The notes beneath the pieces are model-generated. The model was not told the DNA's origin. It made no database searches and was given only the letters and a program-made list of their open reading frames with translations. Below are positions 11,513-22,939 of a DNA stretch of 64,000 nt, in pieces. Numbering within the stretch: the first letter of the stretch is position 1; every line of letters begins with the position of its first letter. A program made the translations under genes and the position numbers. Source of the stretch: Coffea arabica (taxonomy: Eukaryota; Streptophyta; Magnoliopsida; Gentianales; Rubiaceae); assembly GCF_036785885.1 (NCBI RefSeq), contig NC_092317.1, forward strand, positions 9,938,501 to 10,002,500. Direction: 5' to 3'.

Positions 11513-14500
11513 TTAAACTAAGCAAATCGAGTCTTCCAAGTGCACCATCTCCACCCGTTCAATTGCAACCCCTTCATAATACGGCTTGAGACGATGACCA
11601 TTCACTACAAATTTCTTCTCAGTCTTCAAACTTTGGATCTCTACTGCACCATAATGAAAGACATTAGTCACAACAAAAGGACCAATCCAACGAGAACGTA
11701 ACTTACCTGGAAATAACTTCAATTTGGAGTGGTACAGGAGAACTTTTTGCCCACACTCGAATGTCCTCCTCGAGATCTGTTGGTCATGAAAAATCTTATT
11801 TTTCTCCTTATAAATTACCGCATTCTCATAGGCCTCATTGCGAATCTCCTCCAACTCCTGTAAATCCAATTTCCGTCGGGCACCGGCCTCTTCTAAGTTC
11901 ATGTTGCATTGCTTTATCGCCCAAAAAGCCTTGTGCTCGAACTCCACTGGAAGATGGCAAGGCTTACCAAATACTAACCTATAGGGAGACATCCCTATAG
12001 GCGTCTTGTAAGCGGTCCTGTATGCCCACAAAGCATCTTCCAACCTTGAACTCCAATCTTTCCTATCGGGGCGCACCATTTTCTCCAGAATAGACTTAAT
12101 CTCCCGGTTTGATACCTCCGCTTGACCATTGGTCTGAGGGTGGTACGATGTCGAGACCCTGTGGAGTACACCATACTTGCGAAACAACGCAGCTATGGTT
12201 TTGTTGCAGAAGTGCGTCCCCCTATCACTGACAATGGCTTTTGGCATTCCAAATCGTACAAAAATATTAGACCTAATAAAATCTGCAACTACCTTCGAGT
12301 CATTAGTCCGAGTGGCCTTAGCCTCCACCCATTTGGACACATAATCAACTGCCAGCAAAATATACAGAAAACCAAATGAAGTAGGAAAAGGCCCCATGAA
12401 ATCTATACCCCAAACATCAAAAATTTCTACAAAAATCATCGGGACTTGGGGCATATGATCCCTACGGGTTATATTACCTACCCTTTGACAGCGATCACAT
12501 GACTTACAAAACACATAGGCATCCTTAAACAATGAAGGCCAATAAAACCCACTTTCTAAAATCTTATGAGCAGTCCTCTTGGGTCCAAAATGACCTCCAC
12601 AGGCAAAAGTATGACAAAAAGCTAGAATCGATTGAAATTCCATTTCACTTACACATCTCCTCATTACCTGATCTGCACACCTCTTCCACAAGTACGGGTC
12701 ATCCCAGATAAAATACTTGGCGTCGCTCTTCAATTTATCCCTCTTCGATTTTGGCCAACCTGCAGGAAAATTACCAGTTACCAAATAATTGACCAGGTCA
12801 GCATACCAAGGCAATTTAGAATGTAAGGAAAATAAATGCTCTTCAGGGAATGCATCCTTCAATGGCTCATTGTCCTCCCCGACTGGTATGCGACTCAAAT
12901 GGTCTGCTACTAGATTTTCTGAGCCTTTTTTGTCCCTTATCTCAAGGTCAAATTCATGTAGTAGCAATATCCACCTGATGAGTCTCGGTTTGGCATCCTT
13001 CTTGGTCATTAGGTACCTTAACGCTGCATGATCAGAAAATACAATTACTTTAGCTCCTAACAAATATGACCTGAATTTTTCTAAAGCAAAAATAACCGCA
13101 AGAAGCTCCTTCTCAGTGGTGGAATAATTCAACTGGGCTCCATTCAAGGCCCGAGATACGTAATAGATGACATGAGCCGCCTTTCCTACTCTTTGCCCCA
13201 GGACAGCCCCAACAGCATGATCACTGGCATCGCACATGATTTCAAATGGCAAACCCCAATCGGGGGGCTGGATGATTGGGGGTGAAGTCAACAATTCCTT
13301 CAGCTTGTCAAAGGCTCTCTCACACTTGTCATCAAACTCGAAGGCTACATCTTTTTGCAAGAGTTGGAACAATGGGGCCCCAATTTTTGAAAAATCCTTG
13401 ATGAACCTTCGATAAAAACCTGCATAACCAAGAAAAGAACGTACCTCCCGCACACTAGCGGGGTAACGCAAAGCAGATATAATATCTATTTTAGCCCTGT
13501 CAACCTCGATGCCCTTAGACGATACAATATGACCCAAGACTATCCCGTGCTCAACCATAAAATGACATTTTTCCCAATTAAGCACAAGATTAGTCTCTAT
13601 ACACCTTATCAGGATCAATTTCAGGTTATCTGGACATGTATCAAAACTATCACCATACACACTGAAATCATCAATGAAAACTTCAATTATCTTCTCCATA
13701 TATTCAGAAAAAATACTTACCATACAACTCTGAAATGTTGCAGGTGCATTGCACAACCCGAATGGCATTCGTCTATAGGCAAAGGTCCCGAACGGGCACG
13801 TGAAGGTTGTCTTCTCTTGATCCTCCGGTGCAATTGCTATCTGAAAATATCCTGAAAATCCATCCAAAAAGTAATAGTAAACCCTACAAGCTAGACGTTC
13901 AACCATCTGATCAATGAAAGGGAGAGGGAAATGGTCCTTTTTAGTGACGGCGTTTAGCCTACGGTAGTCTATACACAGCCTCCATCCAGTGGGTTTGCGC
14001 ACTGGCACGAGCTCACCCGTTTGGTTAGCCTCTACCGTCACTCCTGCCTTTTTTGGGACTACCTGGACCGGACTCACCCAAGGGTTATCAGATATTGCAA
14101 AGATGATCCCCACATCTAGCAAATTTAAAATCTCTTTCTTTACAACTTCCATCATGAGGGGATTGAGCTTCCTTTGAGCCTGCCTAACAGGTTTGGCATC
14201 CTCATCTAGTCTAATCCGGTGCATACAGATGGCCGGGCTGATTCCCTTAATGTCCGCAATTGTCCAACCTATCGTCTCTTTATGCTCTCTAAGGACCCGG
14301 ATCAGTTTCTCCTCCTGGGTTTTTGACAGTGCCGATGAGATAATCACCGGGAGTGTCTCATTATCACCCAGATATGCATATTTCAGGTGCTCTGGTAGAG
14401 GTTTCAACTCCAGTACAGGTGCCTGCACCACAGATGGCAATACCCTCTGGTGAGGTTCGGGAGTAAAAATAGGTAAGACTTCATACCTTTCGTGGTGGTC

Positions 14501-14530
14501 TACAATGAGTGTAATGCACCTATTGTGCAT
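11513..14530 (-). CDS. Athila Pol polyprotein (RT, RNase H, integrase), open
   Basis: This 1005-residue frame reads without interruption. Reverse transcriptase spans about 130-330, with catalytic Asp223 in [11 protein letters not shown] and Asp287/Asp288 in FIDDF. RNase H follows with Asp434 in CDASD, Glu473 and Asp500. The integrase has an HHCC zinc site (His640, His647, Cys678, Cys681) and a D,D-35-E core (Asp710, Asp769, Glu805). The C-terminal segment has [12 protein letters not shown] and NGHRLKPY. All expected catalytic residues are present. The frame lies -1 relative to gag-pro and overlaps it by 31 nt. The first ATG follows an A6 run, so expression could be by -1 slippage or reinitiation; a one-base loss from a once-continuous frame is equally possible. 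It acts in reverse transcription and integration of the element. Confidence 0.93.
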   Translation of the reverse strand: MHNRCITLIVDHHERYEVLPIFTPEPHQRVLPSVVQAPVLELKPLPEHLKYAYLGDNETLPVIISSALSKTQEEKLIRVLREHKETIGWTIADIKGISPAICMHRIRLDEDAKPVRQAQRKLNPLMMEVVKKEILNLLDVGIIFAISDNPWVSPVQVVPKKAGVTVEANQTGELVPVRKPTGWRLCIDYRRLNAVTKKDHFPLPFIDQMVERLACRVYYYFLDGFSGYFQIAIAPEDQEKTTFTCPFGTFAYRRMPFGLCNAPATFQSCMVSIFSEYMEKIIEVFIDDFSVYGDSFDTCPDNLKLILIRCIETNLVLNWEKCHFMVEHGIVLGHIVSSKGIEVDRAKIDIISALRYPASVREVRSFLGYAGFYRRFIKDFSKIGAPLFQLLQKDVAFEFDDKCERAFDKLKELLTSPPIIQPPDWGLPFEIMCDASDHAVGAVLGQRVGKAAHVIYYVSRALNGAQLNYSTTEKELLAVIFALEKFRSYLLGAKVIVFSDHAALRYLMTKKDAKPRLIRWILLLHEFDLEIRDKKGSENLVADHLSRIPVGEDNEPLKDAFPEEHLFSLHSKLPWYADLVNYLVTGNFPAGWPKSKRDKLKSDAKYFIWDDPYLWKRCADQVMRRCVSEMEFQSILAFCHTFACGGHFGPKRTAHKILESGFYWPSLFKDAYVFCKSCDRCQRVGNITRRDHMPQVPMIFVEIFDVWGIDFMGPFPTSFGFLYILLAVDYVSKWVEAKATRTNDSKVVADFIRSNIFVRFGMPKAIVSDRGTHFCNKTIAALFRKYGVLHRVSTSYHPQTNGQAEVSNREIKSILEKMVRPDRKDWSSRLEDALWAYRTAYKTPIGMSPYRLVFGKPCHLPVEFEHKAFWAIKQCNMNLEEAGARRKLDLQELEEIRNEAYENAVIYKEKNKIFHDQQISRRTFECGQKVLLYHSKLKLFPGKLRSRWIGPFVVTNVFHYGAVEIQSLKTEKKFVVNGHRLKPYYEGVAIERVEMVHLEDSICLV

Positions 14531-16965
14531 TTTTTATCTTCACTCCACTCCACCTCAGGAGTTGTTTCCAACTCGAGGTGCTTGGTCAAAACTACCTCCA
14601 ACTCATCCCTGCCAACAGTTTCAAATACTTCCTGCACCGCAGGGTCAATAGCACTCACAGAGAAAACTGAGCTAAAGTTGGAGTTTGAGGGATATTTCAT
14701 AGTATCAAAGATATTAAAGTGCACAATTTCCCCATCAAATTCCATGGATAAGGTACCCTTATTAACATCAATTTTTGTTTGTGCTGTGCTCATAAAGGGT
14801 CTACCTAACAACAAAGGTGAGGGATCGGGGGAGTGATCATCATCCATATCAAGTACATAAAAATCAGCTGGAAACACCAAATCATTAACTTTCACCAACA
14901 CATCTTCAACCAACCCATCAGGATATGCATTAGTGCGGTCAGCTAATTGAATGATTATTCCAGTTTCTTTTAATGGACCTAGCTTTAGAGAAGCATATAT
15001 AGATTTAGGCATGACATTAATTGATGCTCCCAAGTCCAACATGGCCCTTCTAATCACAGTGTTCCCTATCTTACAGGGGATAGTAAACATACCTGGGTCC
15101 CCGCACTTGGGTGGAAGCTTTCTCTGTAGGACCGCTGACACATTCTCCCCAACAATAACCCGTTCATCTCCCCTCAATCGCCTTCGGTTGACACACAAGT
15201 CCCTTAGGAATTTGGCATATTTTGGTACTTGTTTGATTGCGTCTAAGAGAGGGATGTTTATCTCAACCTTGCGAAAAACCTCCAAAATCTCCTTTTCCAT
15301 ATCCTGCTTCTTCGATTTTTCCAACCTGCTAGGGAAAGGAGGCGGGTTAGTTTTAGCTGTAATTATTGGGTCAGGAAGTACCTTTGGATCTGCACCATTG
15401 CTGTCCTCCCTTTCAAGCTCATTTTCGATCTTTTCCTCATCCTTATCCTTAGGGATCACAGGTTCAGACCCCTGAATTTCCTTCCCGCTCCTCAGGGTCA
15501 TGGCGCTCACATTCTTCAGGTTCAACTCAGGTTGAGATGGCAGCTTCCCTTGGTTCTGGGAATCCAAACGGTTGATTGTTGTGGCCATTTGACTTATCTG
15601 ATTCCTTATATCCTGCATTTCGGAGTCCGTCCTTTGCTGACTTTGCACCATGGTTGTCATCATTTGTTGATTTTGCGCCATGGTTGTCATCATTTGTTTC
15701 ATCATCTCCTCCAAAGATGGACCAGAGCTTGGGGGCGGAGGTGGTCGAGGTTGGTATTGCTGCTGGTACCCCGGTGGCTTATTTGGCACAAAGTTAGACT
15801 GCCTGTTCGGTGTAAAGTTGGGTTGCCTATTCCCTCCATAACTGAGGTTGGGATGATCTCTCCACCCGGGGTTGTAGGTGCTTGAGTAAGTGTCGTACTG
15901 CTTCCTTGGCGCGGGAGCGTGGTCAGCCATGTTCACCTGTTCTGCAGTTTCTTCCTGAATCATTGGGCACATATCTGCAGAGTGACCTATACCAGTGCAA
16001 ATCCCGCATACCCTGGCTTGTGATGCATTTCTCACAGCCTGTTGCCTAACAAACGCGGTCAACTCAGTTAGCTGCTGCTGCATGGAGGGTGTCTCTACCT
16101 CATTCACCCTGCGTATTGGACAATCCTCTCTCGTACCGAATTGTTGTGAATTCTCTGCCACACTCTCAATCAACTCTCGTGCTTCTTGAGGGGTTTTGTT
16201 CACCAGTGCCCCTCCACTTGCAGCATCAATTATGCTCCTGTCCCCAAAAAGGAGCCCCTCATAAAAATACTGAATGAGCAACTGCTCACTTATCTGGTGC
16301 TGGGGACACTTGTGCAACAAGAAGTTGAACCGTTCCCAATACTCATAGAGTGACTCCCCTGGGTGCTGCTTGATCCCACAAATTTCTTTCCTCAGACTTG
16401 CAGCCCTGGACGCAGGAAAATATTTATCCAAAATTTTTTTCTTCAATTGGTCCCACGTGGTGATGCTACCTGGTGACAGGTAGTACAGCCAGTCCTTCGC
16501 AGAATCTGTCAAGGAGAAGGGAAATGCCCTCATTTTTATCTGCTCTTCTGTAATGCCCGGGGGCTTCATACTGTTGCACACGACATCAAACTCCTGCAGA
16601 TGCTTATACGGCTCCTTACCTGGTAAACCATGAAAAGAGGGTAAAAGAGAAATCAAACCAGATTTTAACTCAAATGAAGTGTTTTCACTCAAACTCGGGA
16701 AAGTAATGCACAAAGGCTGCTGATTTAAATTAGGGGTAGCCAACTCCCTTAATGTTCGTGCATTAGCCATGGGAATTTCTTCTTGCTCCGAGTCACTCGA
16801 AGTGTCACCAAATGAATCTGTTGGTTCAACTCCTGACTCAGGTCTCTGAGATGTAGCACTGGAGTGCTCCTCTCTGAGCTGTCTGGTTTCCTTCCTCGTT
16901 CTACGCGCGGTCTTCTCTACTTCAGGGTCAAAAATCAATTCACCTGTACGAAAAGATCGAGGCAT
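14500..16965 (-). CDS. Athila Gag-protease polyprotein, open
   Basis: This 821-residue open frame starts with [19 protein letters not shown] retrotransposon gag domain lies at about 105-260 ([23 protein letters not shown]). A CCHC zinc knuckle follows at Cys320, Cys323, His328 and Cys333. A glutamine/methionine-rich linker contains a short internal repeat ([20 protein letters not shown], 425-444). A retropepsin-type protease domain has its active site DLGAS at 644-648 and [10 protein letters not shown] near 720. The start is supported by the homologous start of the outer gag at 19566. It ends 31 nt into pol. Gag would form cytoplasmic particles around element RNA. Confidence 0.92.
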   Translation of the reverse strand: MPRSFRTGELIFDPEVEKTARRTRKETRQLREEHSSATSQRPESGVEPTDSFGDTSSDSEQEEIPMANARTLRELATPNLNQQPLCITFPSLSENTSFELKSGLISLLPSFHGLPGKEPYKHLQEFDVVCNSMKPPGITEEQIKMRAFPFSLTDSAKDWLYYLSPGSITTWDQLKKKILDKYFPASRAASLRKEICGIKQHPGESLYEYWERFNFLLHKCPQHQISEQLLIQYFYEGLLFGDRSIIDAASGGALVNKTPQEARELIESVAENSQQFGTREDCPIRRVNEVETPSMQQQLTELTAFVRQQAVRNASQARVCGICTGIGHSADMCPMIQEETAEQVNMADHAPAPRKQYDTYSSTYNPGWRDHPNLSYGGNRQPNFTPNRQSNFVPNKPPGYQQQYQPRPPPPPSSGPSLEEMMKQMMTTMAQNQQMMTTMVQSQQRTDSEMQDIRNQISQMATTINRLDSQNQGKLPSQPELNLKNVSAMTLRSGKEIQGSEPVIPKDKDEEKIENELEREDSNGADPKVLPDPIITAKTNPPPFPSRLEKSKKQDMEKEILEVFRKVEINIPLLDAIKQVPKYAKFLRDLCVNRRRLRGDERVIVGENVSAVLQRKLPPKCGDPGMFTIPCKIGNTVIRRAMLDLGASINVMPKSIYASLKLGPLKETGIIIQLADRTNAYPDGLVEDVLVKVNDLVFPADFYVLDMDDDHSPDPSPLLLGRPFMSTAQTKIDVNKGTLSMEFDGEIVHFNIFDTMKYPSNSNFSSVFSVSAIDPAVQEVFETVGRDELEVVLTKHLELETTPEVEWSEDKKCTIGALHSL

Positions 16966-17032
16966 ACACTAGAAGAAAACCAGAAAATTAGGACAAAAAA
17001 TGAATTTAAAAAGAAACAAATAATAACGCCAG

Positions 17033-17050
17033 TCCCCGGCAACGGCGCCA
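17033..17050 (-). other. Primer-binding site of inner Athila (tRNA-Asp type)
   Basis: On the minus strand TGGCGCCGTTGCCGGGGA lies 5 nt inside the 5' LTR. It is complementary to the 3' end of plant tRNA-Asp, the known primer of Athila elements. It is undecayed, unlike that of the outer element. Confidence 0.9.
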
Positions 17051-17055
17051 AAAAT

Positions 17056-18407
17056 TGACAGGTTGTCAGCCTGTGCAATAATAAAACCTGCTCAAACTAA
17101 AAGTAATTTCTGTAGACAGCGGTAAGCAGGGTCGAATCCACAGGGATTGGGAGTAATTGTTTCTTTTCAAACTCACAGTGACAAAAGGGGGGTGTTTTTG
17201 TGGATAGGCAACTAAAAATAATTAAACAATCCAACTAAAAATAAATAATTAACTAGCACAAGTTTAGCAGGAATTAAATCAAGAATAAATAAATTCTAGC
17301 CAAGGACGCAACTACTCTGGCACAGTCCAATCATCCGATCATTGATGTAAGAGATGTTCACTTAATGTATTAATAGGCTAGTTATAGTCTGACGACCAAT
17401 TTTTCCTTAAATTATTGATAACAAAGGTACGACCGTTGATTACCCCTAATCAGCAAATACTCCTAGGTACGACCATAGGAAGTAATTTTCCAATTGCATT
17501 AATAACTAGAAAAACCTAGCCCTAATCAATAACACGCTACGAGGATTATTTAAATTAGATCACACGTTCCCCTAATGTGTAAACACACCAGTTGCCACTA
17601 ATATTAATCAATCAAACAATTACGGATTTAATTGACTAAATTGGCACGAGATTAATAAATCACATTGAACACCGGGCCCTTGACATCCAATTAATAAAAT
17701 AATCCCATGAAAATTCAAGCAGACAACGTGCAAATATTAATAAATTAAGGAACACGTGAAAATTAATTAGATCTCACAGATTTTCGGGACTGCGCCGTCG
17801 AGTTGACCCTTGACTAGATGGAAGGCTTAGCCACGCCGCATAATGAAATCACCACACGAATTAATAAATTGAAAAGGCATTGCGTTTTCTATTAGGAAGT
17901 AAGGAATAAAAGGTGTTTTTCCCGTTGGGGAATATTGTCGAACACCTGGCGTGTGTCAGAGGCCAGTCAGGAGAAGGAAAGAAAAACTAAAGACTAGGCT
18001 AAAAACTAAACTAAAAGATAAACTAAAAACTAGCCATGTCTTCTTTCCCTACGTTCCCTATTTAAGAAACAAAAGAAAGATAGACTAAAGCTATCTAGGT
18101 GGTCCCCACACATGTGGACAAAGCCTCCCAAGTACTTCTTGTTCCAAGTCTCTTTTACGTAGCTTTCTTTGAAGAGCCCAAATGACTTATAGCTTTGTGG
18201 TCCCCACCAATCCAAGGGCCCAAGGATTGAATCCCTTAGAAGTCTCCATATTCTTCATAAAATCCCTCCTTTTTGGTAGTTTTCTGTTTCATTCCTGAAA
18301 TTAAGTCCAGATACCAAATATGAGTAGATATCAGCAATTAACACAATATTTATCAGGGGTAAAAGGGGAAATTAATAATAAAATTACTAACAAATTATAC
18401 CCTATCA
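17056..18407 (-). repeat. 5' LTR of inner Athila (only copy)
   Basis: This LTR is 1352 bp, with TGATAGGG at its minus-strand start and CCTGTCA at its end. It is bounded by the PBS on one side and by outer gag sequence on the other. No partner LTR exists in the window. Short frames inside are not genes. Confidence 0.85.
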
Positions 18408-18422
18408 GTCTCTGCAGGAATG

Positions 18423-19566
18423 GTTGTTGAAAGCCTGAGGGATTTGGAGCATAGCTGAAGTTGGGGTGGTTCTGCCACCTCGGATTATATGTGGGCGCAT
18501 ATGGGTCATTTCTCCTTTGGGATGGTCCAGGCAAACCTCCCATGGCACTGGTTTGCTCGTGAGGGTCTTCTTAGAGGGTCGGGCACATATCGGTCGCATG
18601 TTCAGGGGCAGCACATATCCCACATGCTTTAGTTGCATGTACTTGCCCTATAGCCATTTGACGAACTAATGTAGTTAGCTCCGTTAATCTATTTGCGAGG
18701 TCAGAATGATTTACCTTATTGACCCTTCTAGTCACTGCCTCAAATCTGACTCCAAACTGTTGAGAATTCTCAGCCATGTTCGAGATAAGGCGTTTGGCTT
18801 CATCTGTTGTCTTATTTACTAAAGCACTGCCACTCGCTGCATCTACCATACTTCTATCCATGGGTAGCAGTCCCTCGTAAAAATACTAGATCAGCAATTG
18901 GTCAGGGATCTGATGGTGCAGGCAACTAGCACACAACTGTTTGAACCGCTTCCAATATTCATAGAGAATTTCTCCATTAGCCTGCCTAACTTCACATATT
19001 TCCTTCCTGATGTTGATGGCCCTAGAGACTGGGAAGAACTTCTCAAGGAATTGCCATTTCAATCTTTCCCACGTAGTGATGGACCCCAATGGCAAGTAAA
19101 ATAACCAGTCCTTAGCCTTGTCTACTAGGAAGAAAGGAAACGCGCGCAGCTTGATTTGTTCTTCCATAACTCCATGAGGTTTCATGGTTGAACATACTAC
19201 ATGGAATTCCTTCAAGTGCTTGTGTGAGTTCTCACCTGCAACACCGCGAAAAGTAGGTAACAAATGAATCAATCTTAATTTTAATTCAAAAGCCTACTCA
19301 GTGTCAGGATACGTAATGCACAGAGGCTGTTGGTTAACATTTGGGGTTGCAAGTTCCCTCAAAATCCTTTGGGCTACCATTGTTTCGTTGGGTCCAATCA
19401 AGTCTGCTTCCAATTCAACGGATGAATCACTTAAGTCAGAATTTTGTTCCAGTCCGAGAAGTATTGCCGCTGAAACTTGTTGCTTTTGCAACTTAGTCTC
19501 CCTCCTTGCTGCTTTCTCGATCTCTGGTTCAAATTCGAGTGTTCCTGTACAGGAAGATCGAGGCAT
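18423..19566 (-). pseudogene. Outer Athila gag, N-terminal part, three in-frame stops
   Basis: The frame starts at 19566 (MPRSSCTGTLEFEPEIEK) and stays in a single phase to the insertion point. It has three nonsense codons, after CITYPDTE (about 19291), after HQIPDQLLI (about 18883) and after DMCPTL (about 18568). Two of them replace Gln codons of the inner copy, consistent with C-to-T change. The gag domain (TTWERLKWQFLEKFFP) and the CCHC knuckle CGICAAPEHATDMC are recognisable. The protein stops at FLQR, where the inner element begins. Confidence 0.88.
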
Positions 19567-19617
19567 AAAACATGGGCTAAACAAAGCCTGTGCAATAAAT
19601 AACTTCAAACACCAGAT

Positions 19618-19634
19618 CCCTGACAACGGTGCCA
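19618..19634 (-). other. Primer-binding site of outer Athila, decayed
   Basis: TGGCACCGTTGTCAGGG on the minus strand differs from the inner element's PBS at three positions, two of them C-to-T. It keeps the same 5-nt spacing to the LTR. Confidence 0.85.
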
Positions 19635-19639
19635 AAATT

Positions 19640-21014
19640 TGGTAGCTGTCAAACTATCAAAAATAAAATTTATATTAAGACCTACTCCCAAAATTGAACG
19701 AACATAGTGGTGAGTAGGGTCATCTCCTCAGGAAACTGGTAGATTTATCACACACAGATAATTTGGAGGGTTTTAGAAAGGAAGATAAAAAGAACAAATT
19801 AAAGACGTAAGGTTACTGAATTTTCAACTGCAAGAAGTGTAGTAACTACAGAATATAATAAACAATTAATTGACACAATCCAATTAAGGAAATAATTTTG
19901 ACACCGGCTCACACAATTGATTATAGATACCTGAATTAATTCACACGTTCGCAAATAAATTGGTTAAAACAATTCAACAACCGCCAAACTACTAATCTCT
20001 CCTTAATTATATGGTGGTTCAGAGACGCTCGTAAACCACTCCCTTGTAAAATAGACAACCCCAGAGACGCTCGTGAAATTTAATCTATTCACAGTTTTAG
20101 GAATTGGAGAGATCTAATTCTAGTTAACAAACACACATGCGGGCTCATTTAGATTAGATTAACTATTCCTACGATACAAATTAAATTACTTGCAAGGCAA
20201 TGAAATTGTGCCGTTTGTCACTAATTTTAAGACGATCAAATGATACGCACCCCCGTTTTAATTGGCAGTATACTATTCAGACAATTGAATAACTTGCCAC
20301 ATTAATCCAATAGATACAAACACTAATAGCCTATTATAACAAAGAATAATTAAATACCCACGAACGCAGAATTCAAAATAGCGCAAAACAATTAAAAAGA
20401 TCTCACAATTATCTGTGCACCGGACCGTGATTATTTCTTAACAAGATAAAGGAGTTTAGCCTTGCCTCATCACGAAGACGCAATCCAAAGCTTTAATGTA
20501 ATTTTTGTTCATGAAAAAAGTAAAGCAACTAATCTAGCAACCTCGAAATCCCAACTCACGTTAGGAAGAAAAGAAAAAGATGACAAGTCTGTGTACTAGT
20601 CGGTTGCTTTTGCTCTTTTAAAGTAATTCCGCTGCCACCTCTCTAGCCAATCAAGTGGTTTGTATCTATAAGGGATCCATTTCCTTATTTTTCTCCTTGA
20701 GTTGTTGCCAAAAGAGTCTCTGAAGATGTTTCCTAATCTTACGCAGCTTCATAACGTATCTCCCAACAATAGTGGCGGCTTCCAAGGATAAGTCCGTGGT
20801 CTGTCTTTTTTACACAACTCTGTGGTCTCTGACGTGGGCACGCTCTAGAATGACTAGTCTTCTAGAATTTGGCCTCTTTTCATCACTTTTGACACTAATC
20901 GTTTGCAACTGACACAAATACCAATTACGAGTAGAAACCCATTACTTTGCATAATAAGTGGCTAAAATTGAGACTAAATACCATCAAATAAAATACACAA
21001 TTGTCTCATAATCA
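19640..21014 (-). repeat. 5' LTR of outer Athila element
   Basis: This 1375-bp direct repeat of 1754-3080 is followed by the target duplication AAGAT (21015-21019). Its minus-strand 3' end lies 5 nt from the PBS. Confidence 0.9.
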
Positions 21015-21019
21015 AAGAT

Positions 21020-21241
21020 ATCAGAAAGAAATTAAAGAGATCTCTTAAGTGATTAGCGAATACTTGTTGACTTAGAAAATCACTCCAATATCTCTGAGGA
21101 TTCAAGTGTCAGTTAGTCAACATGAATCCAGGTACACTTCCGTAATTTTACTGTTAATTTATTTCTTAATAATCACCATAAAGATTTTGGACTTCATAGG
21201 TAATAGTTTTCATCAAAACTTAATATAAACAACCACCATCA
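21020..21241 (+). mobile_element. Ty1/copia 5' LTR, right part
   Basis: This is the remainder of the LTR whose left part is at 1434-1753. It ends ...CCACCATCA two bases before the PBS. Together the two parts give an LTR of about 540 bp. No 3' LTR is present in the window. Confidence 0.65.
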
Positions 21242-21243
21242 AG

Positions 21244-21255
21244 TGGTATCAGAGC
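21244..21255 (+). other. Copia primer-binding site (initiator tRNA-Met type)
   Basis: TGGTATCAGAGC is the standard plant copia PBS, complementary to the 3' end of initiator tRNA-Met. It fixes the LTR end and plus-strand orientation of this truncated element. Confidence 0.88.
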
Positions 21256-21665
21256 AGGATATGGTTGATTATTAGGAAATAATTTGGTATTAATAATTCA
21301 TAGTTTTCAAGTTATTTTTAACTAGAATTATTTTTGTTTTGATTGTGCGCTAGTTGACAATCTTGAATTGTGGTTTTAATGTAATTTGTTTGCTTATATT
21401 TTCGGTAAATTTGCACTATCCAATTCATTGCTTTTGGTTGCATATAAATCAATGGCTTTGTCGAAATCAATAAGCATGACGCACAATCAAGTATAGATAT
21501 TTGCTTTGTTTGTTATGATTAGTTGGCACATGGTTCAAATGCACGTGGTTCCAGGATTACATGTGCTTGTCTTGTTTGATTGTTGAATTTTGTGAACCTC
21601 ATGATATGTTGGCACGAGTCATAATATGTGGGACCCACATACTTTCCATGATATAAGTTAACTTG
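21256..21665 (+). other. Copia untranslated leader, first part
   Basis: This AT-rich leader between PBS and gag has no coding sequence. It is interrupted by the TIR element at 21666. Confidence 0.5.
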
Positions 21666-22939
21666 GGGCTTGTTTGGAAGTGAAGTTTTTGGCCAAGTTT
21701 TTTAGCTACTAGTTTTTTAACAACTTTTGCTACAGGAACCCCAAAAAACTTATCAAAATTTTTTACCTACACACTTTAAAATAATATACAAAAAATTTCC
21801 CTTCAATTTTTCTTCTTTTTCCTCCCCACCCAACCGGCCACAACCTCCACCACCGCTTCCGGTGCCGGTAATGAAATCTCAACACCCCAAGCTAAAAATT
21901 GCACCCCGTCCACTTTTTTCTTGCGGGTTTTTTCGCAACTGTACTCAAACAGTGCTCAGTCCGACCACCACCACTTCTCCAACACTCCCTTTCCCGGCCA
22001 CCTCTGATCAGTCAACGCCAAAACCAACATCACCACCACCACCACCACCACCACCACCACCTCCTCCTCCTCCTCCTCCACCGTCTTCCTCTCATCCACC
22101 ACATGCACCGACCAAACCCGATTCGGAATCATCCTCATCTTCCTCAAACACCTCCCAGAGCTTCACCCAATTGAGGTTCCCACTGACTAACTCCCTCATC
22201 TCTCACCATTTTATACACCCGTATCAGCAAACTCAAGAAAAGCCAAAGATTTCGGAGCCCACCCCACCAAGAAAAGCGCCTGATTCTCTGCCGCCGCCGC
22301 AACTATCTGCTACCAAGTTGGAAGAAACTTTTCATGTTGCGGAGCTTCATTTCAGCTCTGGATCCGACGAAGACAAGCTCGGCGCGCTACACCTGCTAGA
22401 AAAGTCACTCGTTCCAAACCCACGCGCAGTCGCGGACGGTGGAGATGCAGGGGCATGCCCGGCTACGGTCATGAAATGGGTAGTGGGCTGTCTAAAAGAA
22501 AGGGTCATGGCTAAGTCGGCGCAGTCGAAGCCGAGGCAGTTGGGGTTGTGGTGGACGCAATGGCGGATTTGGAGGGTGCGGTGGCAGAAAGGTCGTTGGC
22601 AGTATTGGAGTGGGGGAACTTTTGCAGGGGTGGGGAAGGGGGGTGGCGGGCAGAGGGAGAGAGAGGGAGAGCTTTTGCAGGGGTGGGGGAGGGGGGTTGC
22701 GGGCAGAGGGGAGCGACGGGGGAGCTTTTGCAGGGGGCGGCGGAGGTAACGGGGAAGAAGAAGAAGAAGAAGAAGAAAAGAAAAAGAAAAAGAAAGAGAA
22801 AGAGAAAAAAAAAGAAAAGGAAAAAAAATTTCACCTTCACCTTACAAAAATTTCTACAAAATTTTTTCAAAAACTTCTACAGTACACTACAGTAAAGTTT
22901 TAGACAAACTCCCAAAAAACTCAGGTTCCAAATAGGCCC
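21666..22939. mobile_element. TIR element carrying a captured host gene fragment
   Basis: This is an island of about 1.27 kb inside the copia leader. It has imperfect inverted ends (GGGCTTGTTTGGAA at left; complement of the right end GGGCCTATTTGGAA) followed by related T-rich subterminal sequence. A 3-bp TTG flanks both sides and may be the target duplication. It has no transposase. The interior is GC-rich and codon-like, in contrast to its surroundings. It behaves like a non-autonomous element that picked up a gene piece; the superfamily cannot be settled from these ends. Confidence 0.6.
21871..22640 (+). pseudogene. Captured 5' fragment of an armadillo-repeat protein gene
   Basis: From an ATG at 21871 the frame reads MKSQHPKLKIAPRPLFSCGF, then NCTQTVLSPTTTT, a proline tract of about 17 residues, a serine run, a stretch with LEETFHVAELHFSSGSDEDK and LGALHLLEKSLVPNPRA. 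After about 22500 the frame is shifted: another phase reads VEAEAVGVVVDAMADLEGA and VAERSLAVLE, which looks like an armadillo helix pair. The N-terminal LFSCGFF-CTQTVLSP block and this repeat resemble plant ARM-repeat proteins related to the PUB-ARM family, from memory. The fragment ends in GC-rich, then purine-rich sequence with no further domain. Protein production is unlikely. Confidence 0.55.

Larger units (their letters stand above)
10597..18407 (-). mobile_element. Inner Athila-type element, coding-intact but lacking 3' LTR
   Basis: This is a second Ty3/gypsy element nested in the gag of the outer one. In minus order it has: 5' LTR 17056-18407, an exact tRNA-Asp-type PBS 17033-17050, gag-pro 14500-16965, pol 11513-14530, then 3' non-coding sequence to 10597. 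No second LTR and no G-rich polypurine tract is found: the element ends inside its GC-rich 3' region and the outer gag resumes. Both junctions carry the same 15 bp of outer sequence (10582-10596 and 18408-18422), longer than an LTR-element target duplication. The open frames suggest that it is much younger than its host element. Confidence 0.88.
1754..21014 (-). mobile_element. Outer Athila-type Ty3/gypsy retrotransposon, decayed
   Basis: This is a complete but degenerate LTR retrotransposon on the minus strand. It is flanked by the 5-bp duplication AAGAT (1749-1753 and 21015-21019). In minus order it has: 5' LTR 19640-21014, PBS 19618-19634, gag from 19566 (interrupted at 18408-10596 by a second Athila element), protease and pol to 5634, an env-like remnant about 3205-4440, a polypurine tract at 3081-3095 and 3' LTR 1754-3080. 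The tRNA-Asp-type PBS, the purine tract and an extra frame between pol and LTR point to the Athila lineage. All frames carry stops or shifts. A hAT-type MITE sits at 9245-10039. Confidence 0.9.

Noticed and set aside
12122-14836. Plus-strand frames within Athila gag/pol
   Set aside because: They are opposite-strand shadows of the intact minus-strand polyprotein frames.
22010-22200. Histidine-rich and valine/glutamate-rich frames over the CACCAC repeat
   Set aside because: They are alternative phases of the CCA/CCT repeat encoding the proline tract; no start context or domain.
22740-22905. Lys/Glu-rich C-terminal frames after the captured gene fragment
   Set aside because: They are low-complexity GAA/AAG runs near the TIR; compositional open frames only.
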